From assembly GCA_965116935.1 (NCBI GenBank), contig OZ220737.1, positions 4,588,001 through 4,652,000 of the forward strand: a DNA stretch of 64,000 bases, in the 5' to 3' direction. Below, one piece after another: positions 1-8,569 of the stretch. A program made the position numbers and the translations under genes. The notes beneath the pieces were generated by a model. That model did not search any database, was not told the DNA's origin, and saw only the letters and a program-made list of their open reading frames with translations. The DNA comes from VXYL01 sp965116935 (GTDB lineage Bacteria > Pseudomonadota > Gammaproteobacteria > Pseudomonadales > Azotimanducaceae). Within the stretch, counting starts at the first letter, position 1. Every line of letters starts with the position of its first letter.

Positions 1-355
1 TCACCGTGCAGATGTCTTCGATGCGCTTTGGGCGGCCTTCGGGTAGAAGCGACAGTTCGTAGTCGAGAAAGGAAACGTCGAAGGGAGCGTTGTGGATGAC
101 GAGCTCCGCGCCTTCGATGAATTGAAGCAACTCGCCAGCAATCTCGCCAAAGGCAGGCTTGTCCGACAGGAACTCGTCACTCAAGCCGTGCACCTCGAAG
201 GCGGCGTCGTCCACCTCGCGATCCGGGCGGATGTAGCAGTGGTAGTGCTTGCCGATCTTGCGGTCCATCACCTCGACGGCCCCCACCTCCACCACCCGAT
301 GGCCCCGCTCCGGCTCCAGCCCCGTGGTTTCCGTGTCGAGAACGACCTGCCTCAC
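1..355 (-). CDS. dnaQ: DNA polymerase III epsilon subunit, 3'-5' proofreading exonuclease (3' end outside the window)
   Basis: This is the N-terminal 118 residues of the proofreading exonuclease of the replicative polymerase. The exonuclease I motif VLDTETTGLEP lies right after the start, and IHNAPFDVSFLDYE gives the ExoII-type motif near residue 90. The start is GTG at 355-353 and overlaps the rnhA stop as GTGA, so the two genes are translationally coupled. The pair rnhA-dnaQ is adjacent in many gammaproteobacteria, although in E. coli it is divergent, whereas here both genes are on the same strand. The C-terminal part that binds the alpha subunit lies beyond the window edge. Identification is firm. 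Confidence 0.95.
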   Translation of the reverse strand, partial: MRQVVLDTETTGLEPERGHRVVEVGAVEVMDRKIGKHYHCYIRPDREVDDAAFEVHGLSDEFLSDKPAFGEIAGELLQFIEGAELVIHNAPFDVSFLDYELSLLPEGRPKRIEDICTV

Positions 356-810
356 TCCTGCTCTCCCATGCCTTGTTGCATCCGGTCGATGGCATCGCGC
401 GCGGCAGCGTCCACGCGTTCGTTTTCCTCGTGCCCGCTGTGGCCTCGCACCCAGCGCCAATCCACCGAGTGCCGCATGTTCTGCTCATCGAGTCGCTGCC
501 AGAGCTCTTGGTTCTTCACCGGGTGCCCGCCCTTGCGCTTCCAGCCGCGACGCTTCCAACCGTCGATCCACGAGGTGATGCCCTGGCGCACGTATTCGGA
601 GTCGGTGGTGAGCGTCACGGCGCAGGGTCGCTTGAGCGCGGCGAGTCCTTCGATGGCGGCCATGAGTTCCATGCGATTGTTGGTGGTGTTGGGTTCCGCA
701 CCGTCCAGCATCCGTTCCGCCTCGCCGGTGCGCAGGAGAGCCGCCCAGCCGCCTGGTCCGGGATTGCCGCGACAGGCGCCATCCGTGAACACCTCGACCT
801 TGGTGCGCAT
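352..810 (-). CDS. rnhA: Ribonuclease HI
   Basis: This enzyme cleaves the RNA strand of RNA-DNA hybrids (primer removal, R-loop resolution). The 152-residue length matches E. coli RNase HI. All four carboxylates of the active site are visible at the E. coli positions: D10 (FTDGACRGNPGPGGW), E48 (TNNRMELMA), D70 (TDSEYV) and D134 (NERVDAAA), with the flexible-loop H124 (VRGHSGHEENE). The ATG lies just after the methyltransferase stop (3-bp gap), and the stop overlaps dnaQ. The order methyltransferase-rnhA-dnaQ suggests one transcript reading leftward. Confidence 0.97.
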   Translation of the reverse strand: MRTKVEVFTDGACRGNPGPGGWAALLRTGEAERMLDGAEPNTTNNRMELMAAIEGLAALKRPCAVTLTTDSEYVRQGITSWIDGWKRRGWKRKGGHPVKNQELWQRLDEQNMRHSVDWRWVRGHSGHEENERVDAAARDAIDRMQQGMGEQE

Positions 811-813
811 TGC

Positions 814-1590
814 CTACCAGCCCTTCACTGCGGACGACGACGCTGCCGCCGGCGTAGCCGACGCGGCCACCGGCGCCCGCAGATGCACTCGGCGCAGCGC
901 CGTCATGCCGTGTCCGATCCGGGTTGCGGCCACGATGTACACGCCGCCGAACGGCAGTTGCACGCGATTCACGGCTTCGCTGGCTCGCCGCCAGCGCTGC
1001 CCCTCGAGGGCCGCCGGCAACGCACCGCGATAGCTGAGATGCACGCCACGCTCGCGATCGAACCCCAGCAAGTCCAGCCAGTCCGCAAGGCGCAGAGGGC
1101 TCACCGGATGCATATCGCGAAACGGCCGCCAGGGTTTCGCCAGCGACCACAAGCTCCACGGGTTGAAGCCGACGACCAACAGCCGGCCGCCAAGAGGCAG
1201 CACCCGCGCCACCTCCCGCAATGCCGCCCGCCGGTCCTCCGCCACATCGAGCGCATGATGCAGCACGACGTTGTCGAAGCAATGCGGTGGAAACGGCAAA
1301 GCCACCGGATTCGCGGCCACCACGCCCACACCACCTGCGTGCGACACGCGTGCGGACGACCATGCCAGCATGCGCGTGCGCACCATGCAGCGGTCGGTGG
1401 TGGCCACCGCGTCGCACTGCGGACCGATCCAAAGCAGGGTATCGCCATGAAAACGCCGGACGATACGGCCGATGTGCGGCCGCTCGCGCTCGCACAAGAG
1501 CCTTCCCGCCGGCGATCGCAGCCAAACCCGGAAGCCGGTCTCGGCATCCGTCGGCCCTGGCACCGGCGCGGAACTCGTCTCGGGGGTCAC
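814..1590 (-). CDS. Class I SAM-dependent methyltransferase, YafS-like
   Basis: This is a predicted cytosolic methyltransferase of unknown substrate. The SAM-binding core is degenerate at motif I (DTLLWIGPQCD), but later motifs are clear: LPFPPHCFDNVVLHHALD (post-I/II), EVARVLPLGGRLLVVGFNP (motif III) and a SLWSL segment. It sits between rnhA and mltD, as yafS does in E. coli, which supports a YafS-type assignment. The frame is open up to 1758, but the residues upstream of 1590 are not family-like and oppose the mltD promoter side, so the GTG at 1590 is taken as the start. An exact start cannot be fixed from sequence alone. Confidence 0.8.
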   Translation of the reverse strand: MTPETSSAPVPGPTDAETGFRVWLRSPAGRLLCERERPHIGRIVRRFHGDTLLWIGPQCDAVATTDRCMVRTRMLAWSSARVSHAGGVGVVAANPVALPFPPHCFDNVVLHHALDVAEDRRAALREVARVLPLGGRLLVVGFNPWSLWSLAKPWRPFRDMHPVSPLRLADWLDLLGFDRERGVHLSYRGALPAALEGQRWRRASEAVNRVQLPFGGVYIVAATRIGHGMTALRRVHLRAPVAASATPAAASSSAVKGW

Positions 1591-1726
1591 CCGATTGGCA
1601 CCATCCGTCTCACGCCGCCGAATCTTACTCCCAAGTCCTGCTCTTCGGTGATTTGGGCGATTTGCCAAACGCCCCGTTTTGGCGCAAAGTTGCCGACCCT
1701 CGATTTCCGAGAGCCATTCACCAACC

Positions 1727-3340
1727 ATGTTCAAGAGATGGTGGGCGCTGCCCACCACGGCATTGATCTTGGCCGGCTGTCAGATGGCGGGTGTCGCGCC
1801 CGCGCCGGGCGCGGTTGCCGTGCCTGAGGTCGACGATGGCGAAGTGTTGCCGCCGCCGATCGTTGCGGCCGAGGTCAAGCCGGAGGCGAGCCCCGCCGAG
1901 CCGATTGAACCGGCGGCCACAAAGCCCGAAGAGCTTCCGCTGCCGAGCGCCGCGGACGAGGCTGCGGATGGCTTTCTGGCCCAGCTTCGCGCCGGGTTCC
2001 GGCTCGACCACGACCTCGAGCGCAAGCAGGTTCGCAAGGAAGTCGAGTGGCTGGTACGCAACCCCGAGTATCTCGCCGGCAAGCGCGAGCGCGGCCTGCG
2101 CTATCTGCCCTACATCTGCGCCGAGGTACACAAGCGCGAGATGCCGGCCGAGCTTTGCCTCATCCCCATCATCGAAAGTGCTTTGCGTCCGCACGCGTTC
2201 TCGCCCCAGGGCGCGGTGGGCCTTTGGCAGTTCATGCCGAGCACTGCACGCCGGTTCGACCTGACCTTGGACTGGTGGACCGACCAGCGCCGCGACGTGG
2301 CGCTTTCCACCACTGCGGCCCTCGACTACCTCGAGCAACTGCACAAGCGCTTCGGCGACTGGACGCTGGCGCTCGCCGCCTACAACTGCGGCGAGGGACG
2401 AATGCATCGCACGCTGCGGCGAACGCCCGGCGCCAAGACGGCCTTCGACCTGCGCCTGCCGCGCGAGACCGAGTACTACGTGGCGCGCATCCTTGCCTAC
2501 GCCGCGGTGTTCGCCGAGCCGGAACGCTATAGCGTGGAACTGCCGTTCGGTCCGCTCGACAGCGCCGAACCGAGGATCGCCGTGGTGGAGACGGGCGGGC
2601 AGATCGACCTGGCCCGTGCCGCGGAGGCCATCGGCCAAGACATGCAATACCTCTACAACCTGAACCCGGCGCTCAAGCGCTGGGCAACGCCGCCCAATGG
2701 CCCGCATCAACTGCTCGTCCGCGCCGAGCACGCAGAGCAAGCGCAGCAAGCGCTCGCGAGCCTCTCGAACGATGAACGCATGCTGTGGGCCCGCGTTCGC
2801 ATCGGCACCAACGACACCCTGAGCGGCATCGCCAGCGAATACAGCGTGGCCATGGACACCCTGAGCCGCGTCAACGGTGTGCGCGGTGCCCGCATCGAGG
2901 AAGGCGACTTCCTGATGGTGCCGACGCCGTTCCGCGACTGGGCGGATTACCCGACGCCGTTCCGCACGGGCGCCGGCGGCGACGCGATTTACGTGGTTCG
3001 CTCAGGCGACTCCATCTGGAAGATCTCTCGACGCCTCGACCTCGACATGAACCTGCTCATGCGCGCTAACGAACTGACGAAGCGGTCGGTGCTGCAAATT
3101 GGCCAACGGCTCTCGCTGCCGGGCCTCGGCGGTACCCGCAGCATCGAGGAGAAGCAGGTCACCCAGGAGGCCATCGCCTACCGGGTGCGGCGCAACGACT
3201 CCCTCTCCACCATCGCCGCCAGATTCAAGGTCTCGGTCGCCAAGCTGGTCGATTGGAACGACATCGATCCCAAGGCGTTCATCCACCCCGGCCAACGCCT
3301 GGTGGTGCGACCGGCAGACCAACCCCCAGCCGGCGGCTAG
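1727..3340 (+). CDS. mltD: Membrane-bound lytic murein transglycosylase D (lipoprotein, SLT plus three LysM)
   Basis: This periplasmic lipoprotein cleaves peptidoglycan to 1,6-anhydro products. The start at 1727 gives a lipoprotein signal with lipobox LAGC (Cys18). The frame extends further upstream, but those residues lack signal character. The SLT domain runs from about residue 120 to 270. Catalytic Glu150 is in LIPIIESALRPHAFSPQGAV, followed by GLWQFMPSTARRF and the AAYNCGEG motif. Three LysM peptidoglycan-binding repeats follow (about 370-415, 435-480, 495-535; e.g. YVVRSGDSIWKISRR). Divergent from the methyltransferase-rnhA-dnaQ unit. The 537-residue length is somewhat longer than E. coli MltD (452). 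Confidence 0.95.
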   Translation: MFKRWWALPTTALILAGCQMAGVAPAPGAVAVPEVDDGEVLPPPIVAAEVKPEASPAEPIEPAATKPEELPLPSAADEAADGFLAQLRAGFRLDHDLERKQVRKEVEWLVRNPEYLAGKRERGLRYLPYICAEVHKREMPAELCLIPIIESALRPHAFSPQGAVGLWQFMPSTARRFDLTLDWWTDQRRDVALSTTAALDYLEQLHKRFGDWTLALAAYNCGEGRMHRTLRRTPGAKTAFDLRLPRETEYYVARILAYAAVFAEPERYSVELPFGPLDSAEPRIAVVETGGQIDLARAAEAIGQDMQYLYNLNPALKRWATPPNGPHQLLVRAEHAEQAQQALASLSNDERMLWARVRIGTNDTLSGIASEYSVAMDTLSRVNGVRGARIEEGDFLMVPTPFRDWADYPTPFRTGAGGDAIYVVRSGDSIWKISRRLDLDMNLLMRANELTKRSVLQIGQRLSLPGLGGTRSIEEKQVTQEAIAYRVRRNDSLSTIAARFKVSVAKLVDWNDIDPKAFIHPGQRLVVRPADQPPAGG

Positions 3341-3413
3341 CGGCCCGCGCCGTGGAACGGCACCAGCTCACACCGAGCAAATCGCGCAACCGAGCGACCG
3401 TACCGGCGCTTTC

Positions 3414-3530
3414 TTCGTAGGGGACGGGCTTGTCCCGTCCCGTGTCCAATCCATCGAAGCGCAGCAATTCGCGCAAGCGAACTGCCAGCGCTCGCAAGGG
3501 CGCGCTGGCGCCGCATCTGCGATGATGTTC
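3414..3530. repeat. Dispersed hairpin repeat, family A
   Basis: Positions 3421-3441 form a perfect 8-bp stem GGGACGGG/CCCGTCCC with loop CTTGT. It is followed by a degenerate AATTCGCGCAAGCGAACTG segment and a GC-rich inverted repeat around 3487-3515. The same module order recurs at 15718-15810, in inverse order of arms, and a decayed form lies at 53150-53320. It lies between mltD and the VWA-like gene. Confidence 0.75.
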
Positions 3531-3563
3531 CACTTCGGAACTCCCACCAAACTTGCGTGACTG

Positions 3564-4238
3564 ATGGCCCAGTTGCCCACATCCGATGCTGGCGTGGCGC
3601 GCTTTCTCGCCGAGGCCCGGCGCACGCCGCTGGCAACGCGCAGCGATCGCCGCATCCTTTTTGCACTTGATGCCACCGCCAGCCGCGAACCCACCTGGGA
3701 TCTTGCCTCGCGCTTGCACGGCGAGCTGTTCGAAGCGGCATCAGACGACGGCGGCACGGCGGTGCAACTGGTGCACTACGGCGGTTTCAACGAGTTTCAC
3801 GCATCGCCTTGGACGACCCGGCCAGCGGCGCTTCTGCGGCAGATGACCGAGGTGCGCTGTCGCGGCGGGCTCACCCAGATTCAACGCGTGCTCGAACACG
3901 CAATCGCGCAAACGAGCCAAGCCCGCATCCGCGCCGTCGTCTTCATCGGCGATGCCTGCGAGGAGCCCGTGGACAAGGTGGCGGACGCCGCCGGACGCCT
4001 GGCGCTCTTCCAAACGCCGGTGTTCGTGTTCCAAGAAGGCGCGGACCCGGATGCCAGCCGGGTCTTCCGCCAAGTGGCGCGGCTCACCGGCGGCGCCCAC
4101 TCGCCCTTCGAGCCGGGTCGCGCCGCAGAGCTGCGCGCTCTGCTCAAGGCGGTCGCGCATTTCGCCGCATCCGGACGCCGAGGTGTCGAACAACTCGACC
4201 ATCCCGCGGCAGCACGCCTGCTTCGGCAACTGCCATGA
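3564..4238 (+). CDS. VWA-like domain protein preceding a DnaJ protein
   Basis: This 224-residue cytosolic protein has a von Willebrand A-like fold signature. It shows ILFALDATASREPTWD near the start (a DxTxS variant of the MIDAS DxSxS), AVQLVHYGGFNEF in the second strand, and AVVFIGDACEE in the third. VWA domains bind a divalent metal and usually mediate protein contacts. Its stop overlaps the ATG of the next, membrane-anchored DnaJ gene (ATGA at 4235-4238), so the two are probably coexpressed partners in a chaperone-linked function. The partner is inferred from gene order only. Confidence 0.75.
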   Translation: MAQLPTSDAGVARFLAEARRTPLATRSDRRILFALDATASREPTWDLASRLHGELFEAASDDGGTAVQLVHYGGFNEFHASPWTTRPAALLRQMTEVRCRGGLTQIQRVLEHAIAQTSQARIRAVVFIGDACEEPVDKVADAAGRLALFQTPVFVFQEGADPDASRVFRQVARLTGGAHSPFEPGRAAELRALLKAVAHFAASGRRGVEQLDHPAAARLLRQLP

Positions 4239-5008
4239 TCCTCTTGGTCGTCGTCGCGGTGGTGGGCGCATTCGCCTTTGCGCTGCTGATGAAGCTCTAC
4301 TGGGCACGCAACACGCCCAACAAGCCCACCAGCATCGTCACCGGTGCCGTGGTGGCACTGCTTGCCGCCCTCGCCATCCTCGCCGCCAGCGGCCGCCTGC
4401 ACTGGCTCGCCGCCCTCGCCACCGGTGCCCTACCCTTCCTGCGGCATGCGCTGCGGCTGGCGCTGAATCCGGTCGGCGGCCTGCTCTTGCGACGCTTTCT
4501 CGCTGGCCGTGGCGGCCCTTCGCCCCTCGGCGGGATGTTCGGCGGTTTCCGGCAAAGTCCTCCGGAAGCGAACGGCGACCCCCGCCAGTCTTCCGTGCAA
4601 ACCGACGAACTCAGGATGACGCTCAACCACGAAACCGGCGAGATGGACGGCGAAGTCCTGCGCGGAGAGCGCCAAGGCAAGCGCCTCGGCGAATTGGACC
4701 TCGCCGAGGTGGTCACTCTCCTGACCGCGTTCGACGACGAACGCTCAAGACAGTTGCTCACTGCCTATCTGGACCGCCGCGCCCCCGGCTGGAACGACGC
4801 CGCGCAAGGCAACCAAGACGGCCAGCAAGACACCATGACCGTCGAGCGGGCGCTTAGGGTGCTTGACCTGCCGGACAGCGCGGACCGCGACGACGTGATC
4901 GCCGCCCACCGCCGCCTGATGCAACGCCTCCACCCCGACCGCGGCGGCAGCGCCTTCCTCGCCGCCACCCTCAACGAAGCGAAAAAAGTGCTGCTCGACA
5001 GCCGCTAG
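4235..5008 (+). CDS. Membrane-anchored DnaJ-domain protein (TIM14/DjlA-like)
   Basis: The 257-residue product has an N-terminal transmembrane helix (residues 2-20), a second hydrophobic segment (about 30-65), a linker with a Gly-rich patch, and a C-terminal J domain (about 200-257). The J domain carries the HPD motif in RLHPDRGGSAF. The short C-terminal J domain resembles TIM14/Pam18-type and DUF3611-like membrane J proteins, which stimulate an Hsp70 at the membrane. The start ATG overlaps the upstream stop. Codon use is like its neighbours. Confidence 0.85.
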   Translation: MILLVVVAVVGAFAFALLMKLYWARNTPNKPTSIVTGAVVALLAALAILAASGRLHWLAALATGALPFLRHALRLALNPVGGLLLRRFLAGRGGPSPLGGMFGGFRQSPPEANGDPRQSSVQTDELRMTLNHETGEMDGEVLRGERQGKRLGELDLAEVVTLLTAFDDERSRQLLTAYLDRRAPGWNDAAQGNQDGQQDTMTVERALRVLDLPDSADRDDVIAAHRRLMQRLHPDRGGSAFLAATLNEAKKVLLDSR

Positions 5009-5395
5009 CGGGCATTAGCGAGCCCTGCTCGAACAACGCCCGCCGGCAAGCACCGAAGCAACATGCCCCTGCCATGCGAGGGCCTCTGGAGGGAGGGCGT
5101 CCCCGCCCTCCAAGCGTGCCAAAGGCGCGCACGCAACGGAGCCGGCCAACGCCACCGCAAGCAAGCGTTCCAGACAACGCCAACAAAGCGCCACCCCCAA
5201 CAACGCCAGCAAACCAGCCCCTGCCACGCGAGGGCCTCTCTGGAGGGAGGGCGTCCCGCCCTCCAAGCGTGCCGAAGGCGCGCACGCAGCGGAGTCGGCC
5301 AACGCCACCGCAAGCAAGCGTTCCAGACAACGCCAACAAAGCGCCAACCCTGACCAACGCCACCAGCAAACCAGCCTCTGTTCCCCGACGTGCTT
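5009..5395 (+). repeat. Tandem copies of dispersed repeat family C (about 157-bp unit)
   Basis: Two tandem units begin near 5064 and 5220. Each carries CCCTGCCA(T/C)GCGAGGGCC, an inverted repeat GGAGGGCG/CGCCCTCC, and GCAAGCAAGCGTTCCAGACA. The block is preceded by GCGGGCATTAGCGAGCC. The whole block recurs in reverse orientation at 59995-60260 and 19108-19480. Short open frames here are translations of the repeat and are not taken as genes. Confidence 0.85.
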
Positions 5396-5535
5396 GCGGC
5401 ACGACGGAGGCGTTCGGACGGCTTGTCCGTGCGCAAGGCTCCGAGAATCGTATATTGAGGGTTGGAGATTCCAGCTTTCGGGAGTCCGTGGATTACCACG
5501 TCAGTGTCCACGCGCCGGTTACGCGCTTCGGGTAG

Positions 5536-5964
5536 GTGGTCGCCCGTGCCGCCGGCGAACGCCCGGCCATGCGCGAGCTGCGCGACGCGATGCATCACCT
5601 GCGTGCCGTGGACACGCTGGTGGTGTGGCGGCTGGACCGCCTCGGCCGGTCGCCGAAGCATCTGATCGGGAAGGCGGACCGTCTTCGCACCCAGGGCATT
5701 GGCCTGAAGAGCCTCAAGGAGGCGATTGACACCGAGTCGAGCACGGGTCAGCCGGTGTTCCGTGTCTTCGGGGCACTGGCGGAGTTCGAGCGGGCGGTGA
5801 TCCGGGAGCGGGCGCAGGCGGGTCTGGCGTCGGCGCGCGCCCGGGGGCGTCGGGGCGGCCGCCGCAAGGCGCGGGGGAGGCACAGCGCCGTCACGCGGTG
5901 TCGCGGTACCGGTCCGGGGAGCACAACGGTCCTCGGGATCAGCGAATGTTGGACTAACCCTTGA
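5536..5964 (+). pseudogene. Serine recombinase (resolvase/invertase family), N-terminally truncated
   Basis: The readable part matches the resolvase catalytic domain from the DRLGRS motif onward: VVWRLDRLGRSPKHL, then GIGLKSLKEAIDTESSTGQP, ALAEFERAVIRERAQAGL and ARARGRRGGR. The N-terminal stretch with the nucleophilic serine (YxRVST region, about 50 residues) is missing, and the C-terminal helix-turn-helix dissolves into unrelated sequence after residue 110. It lies directly after the family C repeat, which may mark the deletion edge. It cannot be catalytically active as it stands. Confidence 0.85.
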
Positions 5965-7225
5965 CGCACACGACTTGCTTGAGCGTGTGCACCACGTCCA
6001 CGAGTTGCCGCTGCGCCGCCATGACCGCGTCGATGTCCTTGTAGGCGCCCGGCGTCTCGTCGATCACCTCACGGTCCTTGCGGCACTCCACGCCGTCCGT
6101 CGCCTTTCGGTGGTCCTCAAGCGTGAATCTCCGGCGCGCGTCGCCGCGCGACATCACCCGGCCCGCGCCGTGCGAACACGAGTGGAACGAGTTCGCGTTG
6201 CCCTTGCCGCGGACAATAAACGAGCGCTCGCCCATCGACCCGGGAATGATCCCGAGATCGCCGCGGCGGGCACGCACGGCGCCCTTTCGGGTCAGCCAGA
6301 CGTCGGCACCAAAGTGCTTCTCGCGGGCGACGTAGTTGTGATGGCAGTTGACCGCCTCATCGACGACGTCGAACCGCCGCGTCGCGCCCGCCAGCGCTTT
6401 CAGCACCCGGGCCATCATCACCTCGCGGTTGACGGCGGCGTAATCCTGCGCCCAGGCCACGGCACGCACGTAGTTGCGGAAGTGGTCGGTGCCTTCCACC
6501 AGGTAGGCGAGGGCCCGGTCCGGCAGGCGGATGAAGTAGCGCTCCATGTCCTTCTTCGCGAGCTCGATGAAGCAGGTCCCGATACCGTTGCCCGGGCCGC
6601 GCGAGCCCGAGTGCAGCATCGCCCAGACGGCGCCCGCCTCGTCGAGGCAGATCTCGATGAAGTGGTTGCCGGTACCGAGGGTACCGAGATGGATCGGCGC
6701 CTTCGCCGCCTGGCGGCGCAGCTTCGGGGTGTACTCAAGGATCTCGCCGAGGCGCTCCTCGAGGGAGCGGTTCTTCCTGCCCCGCGCCCGGTAGGCGGCC
6801 GCCACGTCCTCAGGGACGTCGTGCCAGGCGCCGCGGTCGCCCTTCCCGCCCTGGTTCGTCCGACCGTGCGGGACGCCCTGCTCGATCGCCGAACGCACGT
6901 CCGTCAGACCGTCGGGGAGGTCCCCAGCGGTCAGCGTCGTGCGCACCGCCATCATGCCGCAGCCGATGTCGACGCCCACCGCGGCCGGCACGATGGCCTT
7001 GTGCGTCGGAATGACGGAGCCGACGGTCGCGCCCCAGCCCTGGTGCACGTCCGGCATGAGGGCCACGTGGCGGTGCACGAACGGCAGTCCGGCGACGTTG
7101 CGCACCTGCGCCATCGCCTGCGGCTCCACCGGCACGCCATCGGTCCATGCCTTGATCGGCACACCGCCCGTGTCGAAGTGCAGGTGCCCATCTTCGGCAC
7201 GACCCTGAGGCAGCTCCACTGTCAC
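5954..7225 (-). CDS. rtcB: RtcB family RNA-splicing ligase
   Basis: RtcB joins RNA 2',3'-cyclic phosphate (3'-P) and 5'-OH ends, using GTP and Mn2+. Visible motifs are GGVPIKAWTDGVPVE near the start, ALMPDVHQGWGATVGSVI, AVGVDIGCGMM (metal Cys), HLGTLGTGNHFIE, LHSGSRGPGN and CSHGAGRVMSR (guanylylated His). The frame stays open to a GTG at 7318, but that codon lies in the terminal repeat of the adjacent IS and the extra residues are not RtcB-like. The GTG at 7225 is therefore preferred. No rtcA or rtcR is adjacent. It sits between a dead resolvase and an IS, so it may be mobile cargo used for RNA repair; that role is inference. Confidence 0.93.
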   Translation of the reverse strand: MTVELPQGRAEDGHLHFDTGGVPIKAWTDGVPVEPQAMAQVRNVAGLPFVHRHVALMPDVHQGWGATVGSVIPTHKAIVPAAVGVDIGCGMMAVRTTLTAGDLPDGLTDVRSAIEQGVPHGRTNQGGKGDRGAWHDVPEDVAAAYRARGRKNRSLEERLGEILEYTPKLRRQAAKAPIHLGTLGTGNHFIEICLDEAGAVWAMLHSGSRGPGNGIGTCFIELAKKDMERYFIRLPDRALAYLVEGTDHFRNYVRAVAWAQDYAAVNREVMMARVLKALAGATRRFDVVDEAVNCHHNYVAREKHFGADVWLTRKGAVRARRGDLGIIPGSMGERSFIVRGKGNANSFHSCSHGAGRVMSRGDARRRFTLEDHRKATDGVECRKDREVIDETPGAYKDIDAVMAAQRQLVDVVHTLKQVVCVKG

Positions 7226-7310
7226 GTTGCATCGCTTGGTGGAAAACCACGGTACCCAAACAATAGCATCGTGCACATTGAACCGCCAAACGGTGTACTG
7301 GCTCAATGCT

Positions 7311-8457
7311 TTTGGCACTGAGGACTAGGCAGCCTCCTGAGCGACAAGGTACTCGTTCGGGGTTCGATAGGCGAGCGATGCGTGAGGACGCTCGTAGTTG
7401 AAGAAGAACTCGTACCTGGCGAGCTGCGGGGCGACGTGCTCGACGGTCAGGGGTCCGCCGTAGAGGTTCCAGAACTCGGCTCGCGCCGAGCGGTTGGTTC
7501 TCTCCACGCAGCCGTTCCATTGCGGCCTGCGCGGCGGCAGTACGTGCAGCGGGACGCCGAGCTCCTCGCAGGCGTCCTCGAAGTCGGCCGCCATTCATGG
7601 CGCATGAACATCGCTGCCGCCGTCGACCTGGATGGACAGCACCGGGAACGGCAGGGCGCCGACCAGATCCCCGAGGAAGCGTCTGGCGTTGCCGGCGGTG
7701 GCCCGCGTGAAGACCCGCGCCACCATGAACCTCGACACGGGGCAGACCGCGCGGAACTCCTTCAGCGTGCGCCCCTCGCAGGTGTAGGTCATGTGGTCCA
7801 CCTGCACCAGTTCCCCGGCCCTGGTGGCCTTGGCGCCGTACTTCCAGCGCCGCGCCCACTTGGCGAAGCGGCACCGCCTCTTGGGCTTGACGCGGCCTTC
7901 ACAGAAGGACGCCGGGCGGATCGCGCCGGCCTTGAGCGCACGCTCGATGATCCGCCCGACCGTGGACACGCTGAGCTCCCGGCCCTTGCGCGCCAGCACC
8001 GCCTGGATGCGCGCCTTGCCCATGGACGGGTACTTGCGGCGCACGTCCAGAACCGCCTTGACGTCCTTCGGCTTCCAAGCGCGCCGCCGCACGCGGTGCG
8101 GCCGGGTCGACTTCGGCGCCAGTTCGCGCTGGCCGCTCGCGGCCAGCGCGGACTGCCACCGGTACCGCGTGCGCCGGCTGATCCCGAGTTGTTCGAGCGC
8201 GGCCCCCTCGCCGCAGCCGGCGGCGCGCAGCCTGTCGTAGGCCTTCAGCGTCCGACAGCGCTCCGCCGCCTCCTTCGGAACGTGCTCGTCCACCGCGAAG
8301 CTGCGGTACGATCGTACGCGCATGGACTTGATGTTCATGGTTCGGGTCTCCTTCCCAGTGGGTTTGCGTTCACTGGAGGCTACCCGATCCGGCGCCGCGG
8401 TCGGCGTTCAACCGCCGCGGCGTCGCACTATTTGGTCACCGACCGTCCCGTGCCAAA
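7311..8457 (-). mobile_element. IS481-type insertion sequence (decayed)
   Basis: The element is bounded by inverted copies of TTTGGCAC: 7311-7318 on the plus strand and its complement GTGCCAAA at 8450-8457, with weak similarity inward. It contains one split transposase gene on the minus strand. No clear target duplication was found, so the ends are approximate. It lies immediately upstream of rtcB and probably displaced that gene's native promoter region. Confidence 0.7.
7325..8338 (-). pseudogene. IS481/IS3-like DDE transposase with an internal stop
   Basis: The gene has an N-terminal helix-turn-helix (LGISRRTRYRWQSALAASG) and an integrase catalytic core. The first Asp is in LVQVDHMTYTCEG, the second in SIQVDGGS, and the Glu in NGCVERTNRSARAEF. 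The C-terminal end FFNYERPHASLAYRTPNEYL is typical of IS481. After VDGGSD the reading frame carries a 12-nt insertion that contains TGA (7595-7597), and then resumes in the same frame at ADFEDACEELG. The usual reading would be GGSEFMADFE. The stop removes the catalytic Glu from the translated product, so the copy is presumed dead unless readthrough occurs. Confidence 0.85.
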
Positions 8458-8569
8458 TGTGTCTGAGCTACAACAAACGGGGCAGGACGGGTCTCCGCGA
8501 GGGAACTGGCCAACTCCTCGGGTGATCGACTCGGGTCTAGTAGGACCTGTTGACGGGATGACAACGGGA

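Noticed and set aside
373..1827. Long plus-strand open frame opposite rnhA and the methyltransferase
   Set aside because: It is the complement of three well-supported minus-strand genes and has no family motifs; high GC produces such shadows.
5063..5535. Short open frames in the family C repeat
   Set aside because: They translate the repeat itself and recur in both orientations without conserved coding pattern.
5975..7321. 448-codon plus-strand frame opposite rtcB
   Set aside because: Exact complement of rtcB with no recognisable domain; shadow frame.
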